Assembly (NCBI GenBank): GCA_963790065.1
Contig: CAWBNK010000002.1
Location: 220,609-284,608 of the forward strand
Source: Palsa-504 sp963790065
Lineage (GTDB): Bacteria; Actinomycetota; Actinomycetes; Streptosporangiales; Streptosporangiaceae
Direction: 5' to 3'
Length of the DNA stretch: 64,000 nucleotides
A model generated the notes under the pieces. It was not told the origin of the DNA. It worked only from the letters and a program-made list of their open reading frames with translations, and searched no databases. This document shows, piece after piece, positions 22,183 through 31,400 of this stretch. The position numbers and the translations under genes are program-made. How positions within the stretch are numbered: position 1 is the stretch's first letter; each line of letters begins with the position of its first letter.

Positions 22183-23154
22183 ATGCTCGAAACTTCGGCC
22201 CGGCTGCTGCGGCTGCTGTCCCTGCTGCAGTCCCGGCGGGACTGGACCGGTACCGAACTGGCCGGACGGCTCGGCGTCGGCCTGCGCACCGTACGCCGGG
22301 ACATCGACCGGCTGCGTGACCTGGGCTACCCGGTGGACGCGGCCCCGGGCGTGGCGGGCGGCTACCGGCTGGGCACCGGGGCCATTCTGCCGCCGCTGCT
22401 GCTGGACGACGAGGAGGCCGTGGCCGTGGCGATCAGCCTGCATACGGCCACGACGGCAAGCGTGGCCGGGCTGGAGGAGACCGCGCTGCGCGCCCTGACC
22501 AAGCTGCAGCAGACGCTGCCGTCCCGGCTCCGGCACCGGATCAGCGCCTTCCAGGCCACGACGGTGCCGCTGGCCGGCCCGGCCGGCCGGGTGGACCCGG
22601 ACCTGCTGACCGCCATCGCGGCGGCCTGCCGCGACCAGCGGCGGCTGCGCCTGGGCTACCCGGGCCGGGACGGCGTCGCGACCCGGCATGTCGAGCCGCA
22701 CCGCCTGGTGCATACCCCGCGCCGCTGGTACCTGCTGGCCTGGGATCTCGACCGGGCCGGCTGGCGCACCTTCCGGGTCGACCGCATCGCCGGGCCGCTC
22801 GGCCCGGCGGGCGCGCGGTTCACCCCGCGCCCGCTGCCGACCGATGACGTGGCGGCCTACGTGTCGCACTCCATCTCGTCCGCACCCTACCGCTACCAGG
22901 CCAGGATCCTCATCCACGCGCCGCTGGAGGCGGTGGCCCAGCGCTCCTCTCCCGCCGCCGGGCGGCTGGAAGCGGCCGGACCGGACGCCTGCGTGCTGCA
23001 CACCGGGTCCAACTCGCTGGACGAACTGGCCCTGTACGTGGCCGTCAAGGGCTTTGACTTCCAGGTCCTCGACCCGCCCGAGCTCGCCGGGATCCTGCGG
23101 GCCCTGTCGGAACGGCTAAGCCGGGCCGCGGACGCGAGCCCTGGTCAGGCGTAG
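22183..23154 (+). CDS. YafY/WYL-domain transcriptional regulator
   Basis: Regulator of 323 residues. The DeoR-like winged helix is at residues 1-60 (TGTELAGRLGVGLRTVRRDI). The WYL domain is central, including RRWYLLAWDLDRAGWRTFRV. The WCX extension is C-terminal. WYL domains sense small ligands or nucleic acids. It diverges from the epoxide hydrolase gene, and its last 10 bases overlap the convergent panB gene. Confidence 0.9.
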   Translation: MLETSARLLRLLSLLQSRRDWTGTELAGRLGVGLRTVRRDIDRLRDLGYPVDAAPGVAGGYRLGTGAILPPLLLDDEEAVAVAISLHTATTASVAGLEETALRALTKLQQTLPSRLRHRISAFQATTVPLAGPAGRVDPDLLTAIAAACRDQRRLRLGYPGRDGVATRHVEPHRLVHTPRRWYLLAWDLDRAGWRTFRVDRIAGPLGPAGARFTPRPLPTDDVAAYVSHSISSAPYRYQARILIHAPLEAVAQRSSPAAGRLEAAGPDACVLHTGSNSLDELALYVAVKGFDFQVLDPPELAGILRALSERLSRAADASPGQA

Positions 23155-23972
23155 CTGTGGGCTTCGTCGGGGTAGTGCTGGGCGGCGACCTCGGTGACGT
23201 AGCGGCGGGTGGCGTCGAGCAGGGCGTCGCGGGTCTCGGCATAGCGCTTCACGAAACGCGGCAGGCGGCCGGTGGTCAGCCCGGCCAGGTCCGGCCAGAC
23301 CATGATCTGGGCGTCGCAGAACGGCCCGGCCCCGATGCCCACGGTGGGAATGCGCAGCGCCGCCGAGACCCGCCGGGCGAGTTCGGCCGGGACCGCTTCG
23401 AGCACGACGGCGAACGCGCCGGCCCGCTCCAGCGCCCGCGCGTCGGCCAGCAGTTCCTCCCCGGCCTGGCCGCGGCCCTGGACCCGGCGCGTGCCGCCCA
23501 GCACGTTGACGCTCTGCGGGGTCAGCCCGAGGTGCCCCATGACCGGGATGCCCGCCCCGGTGAGCGTCTCGACCTGGGGCACGACACGGCGGCCGCCCTC
23601 CAGCTTCACCGCCTGCGCGCCGCCCTCCTTCAGGTGCCGGACCGCGCTGGCCAGCGCCGCCTGCGGCCCGGTCTGGTAGCTGCCGAACGGCAGATCGGCC
23701 ACCACCAGCGCCGTCCTGGTCCCGCGCACCACCGCCCGGACCATCGGGATCAGCTCGTCCATGGTGACCGGCACCGTGTCGGGATAACCGAGCACCAGCT
23801 CGGCACTGGTGTCGCCGACCAGCAGCGCGCGGACGCCCGCCTCCTCGAAGATCCCGGCAGTGAGCGTGTCGTAGCTGGTGAGCATCGCCCACCGCTCACC
23901 CCGGTCGGTGGCCGCCTGGAGGTCGGAGATCGTGATCCGCCGGTCGTCCGGCCACGCCGTCGCACTGGACAT
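23145..23972 (-). CDS. panB: 3-methyl-2-oxobutanoate hydroxymethyltransferase
   Basis: First step of pantothenate synthesis: 5,10-methylene-THF plus 2-oxoisovalerate to ketopantoate. The protein has 275 residues. Family motifs are MLTSYDTLTAGIFEEAGV near the start, LLVGDTSAELVLGY with a metal-binding Asp, VMGHLGLTPQSVN, and GIGAGPFCDAQIMVW. The ATG at 23972 has GGAAGGA six bases upstream. No panC or panD is adjacent. Confidence 0.95.
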   Translation of the reverse strand: MSSATAWPDDRRITISDLQAATDRGERWAMLTSYDTLTAGIFEEAGVRALLVGDTSAELVLGYPDTVPVTMDELIPMVRAVVRGTRTALVVADLPFGSYQTGPQAALASAVRHLKEGGAQAVKLEGGRRVVPQVETLTGAGIPVMGHLGLTPQSVNVLGGTRRVQGRGQAGEELLADARALERAGAFAVVLEAVPAELARRVSAALRIPTVGIGAGPFCDAQIMVWPDLAGLTTGRLPRFVKRYAETRDALLDATRRYVTEVAAQHYPDEAHSYA

Positions 23973-24051
23973 GACAGTTCCTTCCCGGTCGCCACCACGG
24001 TGGTTGGCGCCACTGCCCATGATCACACGCGGCGCGCCGCCGCGGCCCGCG

Positions 24052-24280
24052 CTAGCTGTCGCGGGCCAGCCGGGCGCCCAGCTCGGTCTGCTGGTAGAGC
24101 ACAGACCGGCCGACACGCGTCGCGCTGACCACGCCGACGGACGCCGGCGGCCCACTTGCGGTGCCCGGGACGTGCCTGCCCGGCGTACACCGGCCACAAG
24201 CTGCCGATCACCTCGTGCAGCGGCGAGACCGCGAAGCGAGTGTCGGCCAGGTCCTGCACCTCGAGCTCGAGCGAAAACAT
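24052..24280 (-). pseudogene. Remnant of an ArsR-family regulator
   Basis: The first ~40 residues (MFSLELEVQDLADTRFAVSP) match the start of DUF5937/ArsR-type regulators. The frame then changes, and a second piece reads VVSATRVGRSVLYQQTELGA and ends at a TAG (24052-24054); it resembles the wing and C-terminus of the same family. The middle, including most of the helix-turn-helix, is missing. It is divergent from a decayed MFS gene, the usual partner of such regulators. Confidence 0.65.
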
Positions 24281-24373
24281 TTAGGGCGTTCCTTAATTTC
24301 TTTCCGGCCGGAACGGCGCCTGGTGAGCTGTCCGGCATGTACCAGCCTGGCACCGCCGGAACGCCGGCCGGAA

Positions 24374-24800
24374 ATGGATAACGGCGCGGGGCCGCGGGCC
24401 ACGGCGGCGCTGCGGCAGCGCGACTTCGCGCTGCTGTGGAGCGGACAGACCGTGTCGCTGGCGGGCAACGGGTATTCACCGTGGCGCTGCCGCTCGAGGT
24501 GCTGCGGCTGACCGGCAGCTCGCTGGACCTCGCGCTGATCGTCAGCGCCCGAACCATCCCCGCGGTGGTGCTGCTGCTGGTGGGCGGGACGCGCAACGTG
24601 CCCGCCGACATGCTCGGCCGGGCGTCGTCGGTGGACTGGGCGCTGTCCCTGGCCCTGGCCCCGCTGGGCACGATCGCCGCGGGGGCCGCGGCCGGGCTGG
24701 CCGGGATCCGGGCCACCCTGATCGCGGGCGGGGTGGTAGCCGCAGCCACCGGCGCGCTACTGCTGAGCCCGGCGGTCACCGCGATGACGGGAAGCGTCAG
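24374..24800 (+). pseudogene. Remnant of an MFS transporter
   Basis: The start reads as a typical MFS N-terminus (RQRDFALLWSGQTVSLAGNG). The frame shifts near 24470 and continues FTVALPLEVLRLTGSSLDLA. It then jumps from the region around helix 2 to the last helices (WALSLALAPLGTIAAGAAAG). A large internal part, about eight helices, is absent. The 3' limit is uncertain; recognisable similarity ends near 24790. Confidence 0.65.
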
Positions 24801-24831
24801 CCTGGTCCCCCCACGAGACGCCCGACAGGAG

Positions 24832-26340
24832 TTATCCGAAGGTGCCCTGTCTCGACAGGCTTGTCTGAGCTGGAGCGCCGAGGCCCACCGGGGCCGCGGC
24901 CCCGGACGCTGACGGGCCGGCCGCTTCGTGGTCCGGTCGGGCTTGGATGACCGCGATGATGAGGAGCGGGTAGCACCAGGTGAGGTAGCTGTAGAACCAG
25001 TAGCCCAGGAGTAGCTGCGCGCCGATCAGGAGCGCGGCGGCGAGGGCGGCGTGCTGGCGCGCGTCCTGGACGGGGGGACGCACCAGGGGTGAGAGCGCGA
25101 GCAGCACCAGCGCGACGGCGAGTATGGGCCTGGCCGCGATGGCCACGTGCGGCATATAGGTCCAGATGCTGAACTGCACGCCGCCGCCGCGCTGTATCAG
25201 CTGGTAGCCGAACGTCGAGTCGAGGAACTCCCGGGGCCCGGAGGTGATGAGCGGCCAGACGATCATCGAGGCCAGCGAGGCGACCAGCGCCAGCGCGTAC
25301 CGTGAGCGTCCCTGTCTCACGCCCAGGAACTGCAGTGCCACCAGCGCCGGAAGGAATTTGGTCAGGGCGGCGGCGGCCATGATCAGCCCGCGGGCGACCG
25401 GACGCTCCGTGGCCGCCACGATGGCCCAGACGCACAGGGCTGCGATCAGCGCATCGTTGGTCTCCGCCAGCAAGGAGAGGGCGGGGAACGGGTAGAGCAG
25501 GTACGCGAACACGAACGCCTGGGCGAGCGGCCGCCCGCCGAGCCGCCGCCCGAGGATGTGCAGTCCGGCGAGCGTCGCCGCGTCGAAGCACGCCGCCGGC
25601 AGCAGCGTCGCGAACTGCGCGGGTGCCGGCGGGAAGATGGCCACGAACGGGATGTACGCGTAGTAGGCGAACGGGCCGTAGGTGTCGGGGTGGTAGAGGC
25701 GAAGCCCGCCGGGGCCTAGCCAGGATGCGGCCCCGTACAGGTGCAGGCCGTGCAGGAGGCGCCAGGCGCCAACCGAGCTCGCCCGCCCGACGTCCAGGAT
25801 GTTGCTGCCCGCCGCGACACCTCCGACCCGGACGAGCAGCAGGATCACTATCGCCGGGACCAGCCACCGGGAACCGATCGACGGGCGCAGTTCCGGCATC
25901 CGCCATATCCCGAAGGTGACACCTGTCATGCGGGCGAACAGCCAGCCGAGACAGACGGCGGCCAGCCACAGGCCGGCGGCGGACAGATCGTCGCTGATCA
26001 GCATCGCCACGGGAAAGAAGCCAGCGAGCGCCAGCAGGTCCAGATGCTCGACCCGCCACGGGTGCTGCCAGTCGAACAGCCCGAGGACAAAGCAGGCCGC
26101 CGACGGTACGGCGACGAGCAGCGGATGCAGCGTGAACGCGCCGCCGGCGACCGCCGGGGTGAACCAGCCGCCGCCCTTCGGCACGAACCCATGACCAACC
26201 GGCACGAGCGCGGCCAGCGCCGCCAGTCCGCCGACGAAGACGAACACGAGCAGGCCAGCGACCGCCAGTTCGCTCGTCCGGCCCGGCCGCCCGCTCACGC
26301 GCATGGTGCGACCGCGTGGCAGGTCCGTCATGTGCCGCAT
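24832..26340 (-). CDS. Polytopic membrane protein, GT87-like glycosyltransferase candidate
   Basis: About 500 residues with 11-13 hydrophobic helices. Luminal-type loops include YHPDTYGPFAYYAYIPF and ETNDALIAALCVWA, as in actinobacterial polyprenyl-phosphate-mannose transferases of the GT87/DUF2029 group. Such enzymes add sugars outside the membrane. The acceptor is unknown and no other cell-wall glycan gene is adjacent. The ATG at 26340 is preferred over one 19 codons upstream because GGGGGCG precedes it. Confidence 0.65.
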   Translation of the reverse strand: MRHMTDLPRGRTMRVSGRPGRTSELAVAGLLVFVFVGGLAALAALVPVGHGFVPKGGGWFTPAVAGGAFTLHPLLVAVPSAACFVLGLFDWQHPWRVEHLDLLALAGFFPVAMLISDDLSAAGLWLAAVCLGWLFARMTGVTFGIWRMPELRPSIGSRWLVPAIVILLLVRVGGVAAGSNILDVGRASSVGAWRLLHGLHLYGAASWLGPGGLRLYHPDTYGPFAYYAYIPFVAIFPPAPAQFATLLPAACFDAATLAGLHILGRRLGGRPLAQAFVFAYLLYPFPALSLLAETNDALIAALCVWAIVAATERPVARGLIMAAAALTKFLPALVALQFLGVRQGRSRYALALVASLASMIVWPLITSGPREFLDSTFGYQLIQRGGGVQFSIWTYMPHVAIAARPILAVALVLLALSPLVRPPVQDARQHAALAAALLIGAQLLLGYWFYSYLTWCYPLLIIAVIQARPDHEAAGPSASGAAAPVGLGAPAQTSLSRQGTFG

Positions 26341-26534
26341 GGACGCCCCCGTACGCGGTTCATGCGCTACACGCGGCTGACCGATCTGGCCAGCCACCGG
26401 TCACGCTACGGACCGGCGTACGCGAGGCCATCGGCCCGCGGGCTGATTCCCGGTATGAGATCCGGGCCTGCTTGTCATCCCTGAGCGGGATACCCGGATC
26501 CCCCCGTTGGGGGAGACCTCCAGGCTGGCCGGCA

Positions 26535-26969
26535 TCAGACGCGGATGACCGCGATCCGCTGCGCCTTCGGCCGCTCTGGTTCTTCGGCCAGCCTGCTCAC
26601 GTCGCCCGGGTCGCTGGTCAGCAGCACGACCGGCCGTTCCAGGTCGAGTGTGGTGGCCACCACGACGGCATCGATGGCACACCGGTGACCGGATAGGCCC
26701 GTGGTCCCGAGCAGATCGCCGGCCCGGCGGGCGATCGCGGCCGAGACGGGGACCACGGTGATCCGCGATAGCACGCGGTGGGTGGGGGCATCACGGGGGC
26801 CGCCCCGCAGCACCTCGGTCAGCGTGATCGCGCTCACGGCGACGCGGGCCCCGCGGGCGGCGGCGCTGTCCAGGTAGCCACGGGTGCGCGCGTCGCCCGC
26901 CGCCAGCTTGACGAGTCCCTCAACGTCGAGGACGAGCGTGCCGCCTGCGGCTATCCGGCGTCCGGCCAT
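26535..26969 (-). CDS. vapC: PIN-domain toxin (VapC-like)
   Basis: Protein of 144 residues. The PIN ribonuclease acids are visible: Asp in LVLDVEGLVKL, Glu in LTEVLRG, and Asp in CAIDAVVVAT and LTSDPGD. VapC toxins cut tRNA or rRNA when not bound by antitoxin. It overlaps the upstream antitoxin gene by 19 bases, the usual arrangement for coupled translation. Confidence 0.88.
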   Translation of the reverse strand: MAGRRIAAGGTLVLDVEGLVKLAAGDARTRGYLDSAAARGARVAVSAITLTEVLRGGPRDAPTHRVLSRITVVPVSAAIARRAGDLLGTTGLSGHRCAIDAVVVATTLDLERPVVLLTSDPGDVSRLAEEPERPKAQRIAVIRV

Positions 26970-27235
26970 GCGGCCCGCGCCTCGGCCAGGTACTCCTCGG
27001 GAACCGGCCCGTGCTCGGCGGCGAGCGATGCGGACAGCTCAGCGAGCAGATCCCTCTCAAGCTGCCGGGAGACGGCCTCGGTCACGTACTGGCTGAATTT
27101 CCCGCGGCCCACGCGCTCCTGGATAGCCGCGGCGAGATCCTCCGGCATCGACACGCTGACCTTGCGGGCCGCGCCTGAGTACTTGACCTCAGCCACGATG
27201 CGGTCCGCTTGGGTGAGGGCCGGGTCAGCAGCCAT
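26951..27235 (-). CDS. vapB: Ribbon-helix-helix antitoxin (VapB-like)
   Basis: Protein of 94 residues with an RHH DNA-binding segment (KVSVSMPEDLAAAIQERVG, then FSQYVTEAV). An acidic C-terminus would neutralise the toxin. It is the first gene of the pair. A palindrome just upstream of its start is the likely autoregulatory site. Confidence 0.85.
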   Translation of the reverse strand: MAADPALTQADRIVAEVKYSGAARKVSVSMPEDLAAAIQERVGRGKFSQYVTEAVSRQLERDLLAELSASLAAEHGPVPEEYLAEARAAWPDAG

Positions 27236-27245
27236 AGCTTTATGC

Positions 27246-27259
27246 TACCAGCGGTGGTA
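27246..27259. promoter_or_regulatory. Palindrome upstream of vapBC
   Basis: TACCAGCGGTGGTA, arms TACCA/TGGTA, ten bases from the antitoxin start. Position and symmetry suit binding by the RHH dimer or the toxin-antitoxin complex. Confidence 0.55.
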
Positions 27260-27311
27260 AACCTGCCGGAGGAACCCCGGCGGGTCCCGCTCCGGCACGT
27301 GGAGGCACCCC

Positions 27312-27761
27312 ATGAGCGAAGGCTGCGTGTTCTGTGATCAAAGCTGGATGAGGGCAGCGGAGATCTTCATCGAGACCCCCCACTGCATGTTCGCCTCCAC
27401 CCGGGATCCGGGCATCCGGGCCCGAGCCGGACTGGCGGATGGCGTCCTGCCCGGCTCCGGGGCCATCGTGCCCATCACCCACCGGACTTCGGTCTTCGAG
27501 CTGACCCCTGCGGAGTGGGCCGACACTCAGTATCTGTTGCTCCAGGCCAGGATGGCGCTGCACGATCTGCTGGCCCCAGACGGCTATCTGCTGGGCTGGA
27601 ACCAGGGCGGTGTCCTGCATCCCCATATGCATGTCATTCCACGATTCGACGACGAGCCGCTGTCTGACCGCTGGCTGCGCTCGGCGATCAACGTCCCGGA
27701 AAACAGACGGCCTGATCCATGGGCGCCCGGAAGCGGACGGGCACTTCGGGGTCCCAGGTGA
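27312..27761 (+). CDS. HIT family nucleotide hydrolase
   Basis: Protein of 149 residues. The histidine-triad motif HPHMHVIPR is at about 97-105, and the N-terminal CVFC is typical of zinc-binding HIT proteins. Family members hydrolyse nucleoside phosphoramidates or dinucleoside polyphosphates. It is divergent from the vapBC promoter region. Confidence 0.9.
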   Translation: MSEGCVFCDQSWMRAAEIFIETPHCMFASTRDPGIRARAGLADGVLPGSGAIVPITHRTSVFELTPAEWADTQYLLLQARMALHDLLAPDGYLLGWNQGGVLHPHMHVIPRFDDEPLSDRWLRSAINVPENRRPDPWAPGSGRALRGPR

Positions 27762-27787
27762 GCGAGGCGCCCGCGACCTATTGGCGG

Positions 27788-28318
27788 TCAGGCCGGTGCC
27801 GCTCGTTCCGTGGGCGGCTCAGGCCGTTCCTCGGCACCGTGACCCGCCTTCAGGTGGCCGGCCTGGGATTCCCGCAGCGGCCGGAACGGCCCGGCAGTCC
27901 GCTCGGCGACCGGCTCGGTGGTCAGGCAGACGTGGTCGCCGCCCTCGTCGAGCAGCGCTATGCGGCGTACCGCCAGCCAATTGGGGCACTGCCGGAGCAC
28001 CGGCGCGCCGCCGGGCCCGGAATCCACCGGAAGGCCGGCGAACTTGTCGACGGTATCCCCACTCTCGGTGCCGAACAGCTCGGCGAGCGGCAGATCGTCC
28101 GCGGTCAGGAAGTGAATGACCAGGTGGCTGGAGTGCAGTGCCACCCGGTAGGTGTAGTTGGACTTGGACAGCCATACGCAGTACCGCTGCGGTTCGATGC
28201 TGGACTGGCCGTGGAACCCGACCAGGCAGCCCGCTCGCTCCCGCTCATCGGCCGTGGTGACGACGATCAGCGGACTGTCCAGCGCGGCCATCAGGGTGTT
28301 GAAGTCGTGCTCTGCCAT
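27788..28318 (-). CDS. Flavin reductase-like / FMN-binding split-barrel protein
   Basis: Protein of 176 residues. The split-barrel flavin fold is suggested by LDSPLIVVTTADERERAGCL, GFHGQSSIEPQRYCVWLSK and VALHSSHLVIHFL. Such proteins reduce FMN with NAD(P)H or bind FMN. The ATG at 28318 is chosen at MAEHDFNTLM, with GGAAGCGGGAACGGGG upstream. The C-terminus is a Pro/Glu-rich tail. Confidence 0.8.
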   Translation of the reverse strand: MAEHDFNTLMAALDSPLIVVTTADERERAGCLVGFHGQSSIEPQRYCVWLSKSNYTYRVALHSSHLVIHFLTADDLPLAELFGTESGDTVDKFAGLPVDSGPGGAPVLRQCPNWLAVRRIALLDEGGDHVCLTTEPVAERTAGPFRPLRESQAGHLKAGHGAEERPEPPTERAAPA

Positions 28319-28431
28319 CAGCGCCCCGTTCCCGCTTCCAAGGAGCAAAATTTACCGCAGCTATCGCCGCTGCATGGGCGATCTGCCGATACCTTCGTGG
28401 GCGTTCCGCCGAATGGTTTCTGGGCGCTCCT

Positions 28432-28461
28432 GAGGGGTGCGGCCAGTTGGCCGCACCCCTC
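28432..28461. terminator. Perfect hairpin between nrdJ and the flavin reductase-like gene
   Basis: 13-bp stem GAGGGGTGCGGCC/GGCCGCACCCCTC with loop AGTT, 37 bases past the nrdJ stop. Lack of a T-tract is common for actinomycete terminators. Confidence 0.75.
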
Positions 28462-28497
28462 CTGAACAGGTAAATCTCTCCCTTGGGCCGTGCCTGA

Positions 28498-31400
28498 CTA
28501 ACTGCAGCCGCTGGTGGAGCCGCAGCCTTCGCAGACGTAGCAGCTGCCGGCCGGGCGCATCTTGGTGCCGCAGGTCAGGCAGAGCGGGGCATCGGCGGTG
28601 CGGCCCTGCTGGGCCTCGATCAGCTCGGTGGAGCTGTGCGGGGCCGCGGCGGCGGGAACCGGCGGGACCGGCTTGGCCGGGGCGGCGGGAAGCTGGGCGG
28701 CGGCGGGCGGCACGGACCGTTCGGCATGAAGAGGGGGTTCCACGGCGGCCGACTGGGCAAGTTCCACCGGGTCCAGGTCGTCGCTCAGCCCGGCGGGGCT
28801 GTTGGGATCGTGCCCGGCCAGCTCGGCGGCGCGCTCGGCGGCGGACAGGATGCCGAGCTCGGCGCGGTCCTCGTACGACAGGTGGTCCAGGGCCAGGCGG
28901 CGGAAGATGTAGTCCATCACCGAGCTGGCGATCCTGATGTCCGGGTCGTCGGTCAGGCCGGCCGGCTCGAACCGCATGTTGGTGAACTTGCCCACGTAAG
29001 AATCGAGCGGGATGCCGTACTGCAGGCCGACCGAGATGGCCATGGAGAAGGCGTCCATCACGCCGGCCAAGGTGGAGCCCTGCTTGCCGAGCTTGAGGAA
29101 CACCTCGCCGATGCCGTCGTCCGGGTAGCTGGAGGCGGTCATGTAGCCTTCGGCGCCGGCCACGGAGAACCTGGTCACGGTGGCGGGCCGCTGCCGGGGC
29201 AGCCGCTTGCGGACCGGCCGGTGCTCGTGCGGCTCGGGCTGGGCCGCGGCCGCCTCGGCCTCGGCGGGCTTCTTGCGCGCGTCGGACAGCGGCTGGCCGA
29301 CCTTGCAGTTGTCGCGGTAGATGGCCAGGGCCTTCAGGCCGAGCTTCCAGCCCTCGAAGTAGATGCGCTCGATGTCCTCGACGGTGGCGCTCTCGGGCAT
29401 GTTCACGGTCTTGGAGATCGAACCGGACAGCAGGGGCTGGACCGCGGCCATCATCCGGACGTGGCCCATCGCGCTGATCGACCGCTCGCCCATGGCGCAG
29501 TCGAACACGTCGTAGTGCTCGGGCCGCAGGCCCGGGGCGTTGACCACGTGGCCGTGCTCGGCGATGTACTCGGTGATCGCCTCGACCTGCTCGTGCGGGT
29601 AGCCGAGGTTCTTCAGCGCGCGCGGCACGGTCTGGTTGACGATCTGCATCGAGCCGCCGCCGACCAGCTTCTTGAACTTGACCAGGGCCAGGTCGGGCTC
29701 GATGCCGGTGGTGTCACAGTCCATCATGAGGCCGATGGTGTTGTGGCTCACCATGCCGTTCGCCACATAGGTAACGTTCTCCGGCACCGACAGGTCGTAG
29801 GTGGGCTGGACGCCGCCGTCGTCATTCTGCGCGACCCGCTCGAAGAGGTAACCGAGCGCGGTGCCGAGCCGGTCATCGAGGGTCTCCTCGAAGACACGGG
29901 AAGCGAGCATGCGAGGAACTCCGCCGTGCTTGCGCAGCGACAGCATCACCGCGTTGCGGGCGGAGTGGCTGACCGGCACGAGCTCAGCCCACACGTCGGC
30001 CGGCAGGAGAACGTAGTCCTTCTTCGCTGAGTGCTCCGGTTCCAGCTCAGCGAGCAGGCGGTCTTTCCGCTGGCCGATGAAGCCCACGAACTCAGCGAAG
30101 TTGAGCGCGTGATCGACGTTACGGAGTCTTACCTGGAAGATCGGGCCGCCCCAGCCGCTGACCGTCTCCCGCGTCGTGGTGGCCAGTCCCTGGGTGAGCA
30201 GGAGAGTACGGACTTCCGCGGCGAACGACTCATGGGCGGTCGAGAGGCTCGGCACGCCTTCTAGGACGGTGCCGTCCGCCTCGAACAGGCCGCGCAGGAA
30301 TGCGCTGTACACCGTCGGGTCGTTGGCTTCCAGGATTGCCGACGGGACCCTCGGGACCCAGCCCTTGCCGCTGTGGTCGGCGCCGCGCAGTTCCTTGGCG
30401 AACCCGGCGGCCTGCCACCAGCGCGCCAGCCGGACCGAGGAGAGCGTCAGCTCCTGATAGCCCTCTTGCGGCGTGACCACGGGCGCCAGTCCGAACAGGT
30501 CCTTGGCGAGGACACTGAGACGTTCGGCGACGTCCAGGTCGGTGTCGGCGACGCAGAGCCTGATGCCCTTGGCGTGCAGGCTGCCGTCGCCCATGAAATA
30601 GCCGACCAGCTCGGCCAGCTCGGGGGTGACAGCATCCGGAACGCGGACGTGCCGGTCCCCGGCATAGTAGGCCTGGTCAAGGACGGGCAGCGGAACCAGG
30701 CGCGGTTCGCCGACCAGAGTGCGCATCTGCAGGGGCACGACATCGCCTGCGGCGATATCGGCCAGCCGCTTCCATTCCCAGGCACCGGTGGCCGGGTCGA
30801 CGACCTTGACCCGGTGGGTGAGGGTGCCCTGGATCTGGTAGCCGCCCTCGGTGCCGATCCGGCGGGTTGGCTCCTCGCCGTTGATGAAGAACTTCGTCGC
30901 CTGCCGGGGCCCCTCGTCGGTGGAAACGGTGAGGTCGAGGTCTTGCCAGCGGTCGCCGTAGACGTCGCCGATCTCGCCGAGCCGGGTGAGGCCTCGGTCG
31001 GTGGTAACGAGGGTGTCCGCGGTCAGACACCCGGTGGGCGCGAGCAGGCTGGCCTGGGCATTCCGGTAGCCGTTGGCCTCGCCGAGCTCGACGCACTCCT
31101 GCCAGGTCTGGCTGGCCAGGTCGAGGATCTCGCGGTCCATGGTGGCGACCGTCCTGATCTGCTCGCTGGCGTCGGCGTGCTTGCGCACGACCCGCTTGTG
31201 CGGCTTGGCGTTGCGGGCGTAGCCGTCGTAGGGACCGACGGCCGCGGCCAGTTCGGCCGAGGTCCGGTAGGCGGTGCCCGTCATCAGCGAGGTGATCGCG
31301 GCGGCGATGGCCCGGCCGCCTTCGGAGTCGTAGGCGTGACCGGTGGCCATCAGCAGCGCGCCCAGGTTGGCGTAGCCGATGCCGAGCTGGCGGTAGGCCC

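Noticed and set aside
20926..23001. Leftward 691-codon frame that extends the epoxide hydrolase
   Set aside because: The first ~294 codons are antisense to the WYL regulator. The native start is ATG 22119, next to the shared operator.
23145..24779. Leftward 544-codon frame that extends PanB
   Set aside because: PanB has a strong ribosome site at 23972 and normal length; the upstream part is antisense to decayed genes.
29740..31029. Insertion treated as a group I intron or pseudogene break
   Set aside because: The frame is continuous through it and all intein blocks are present.
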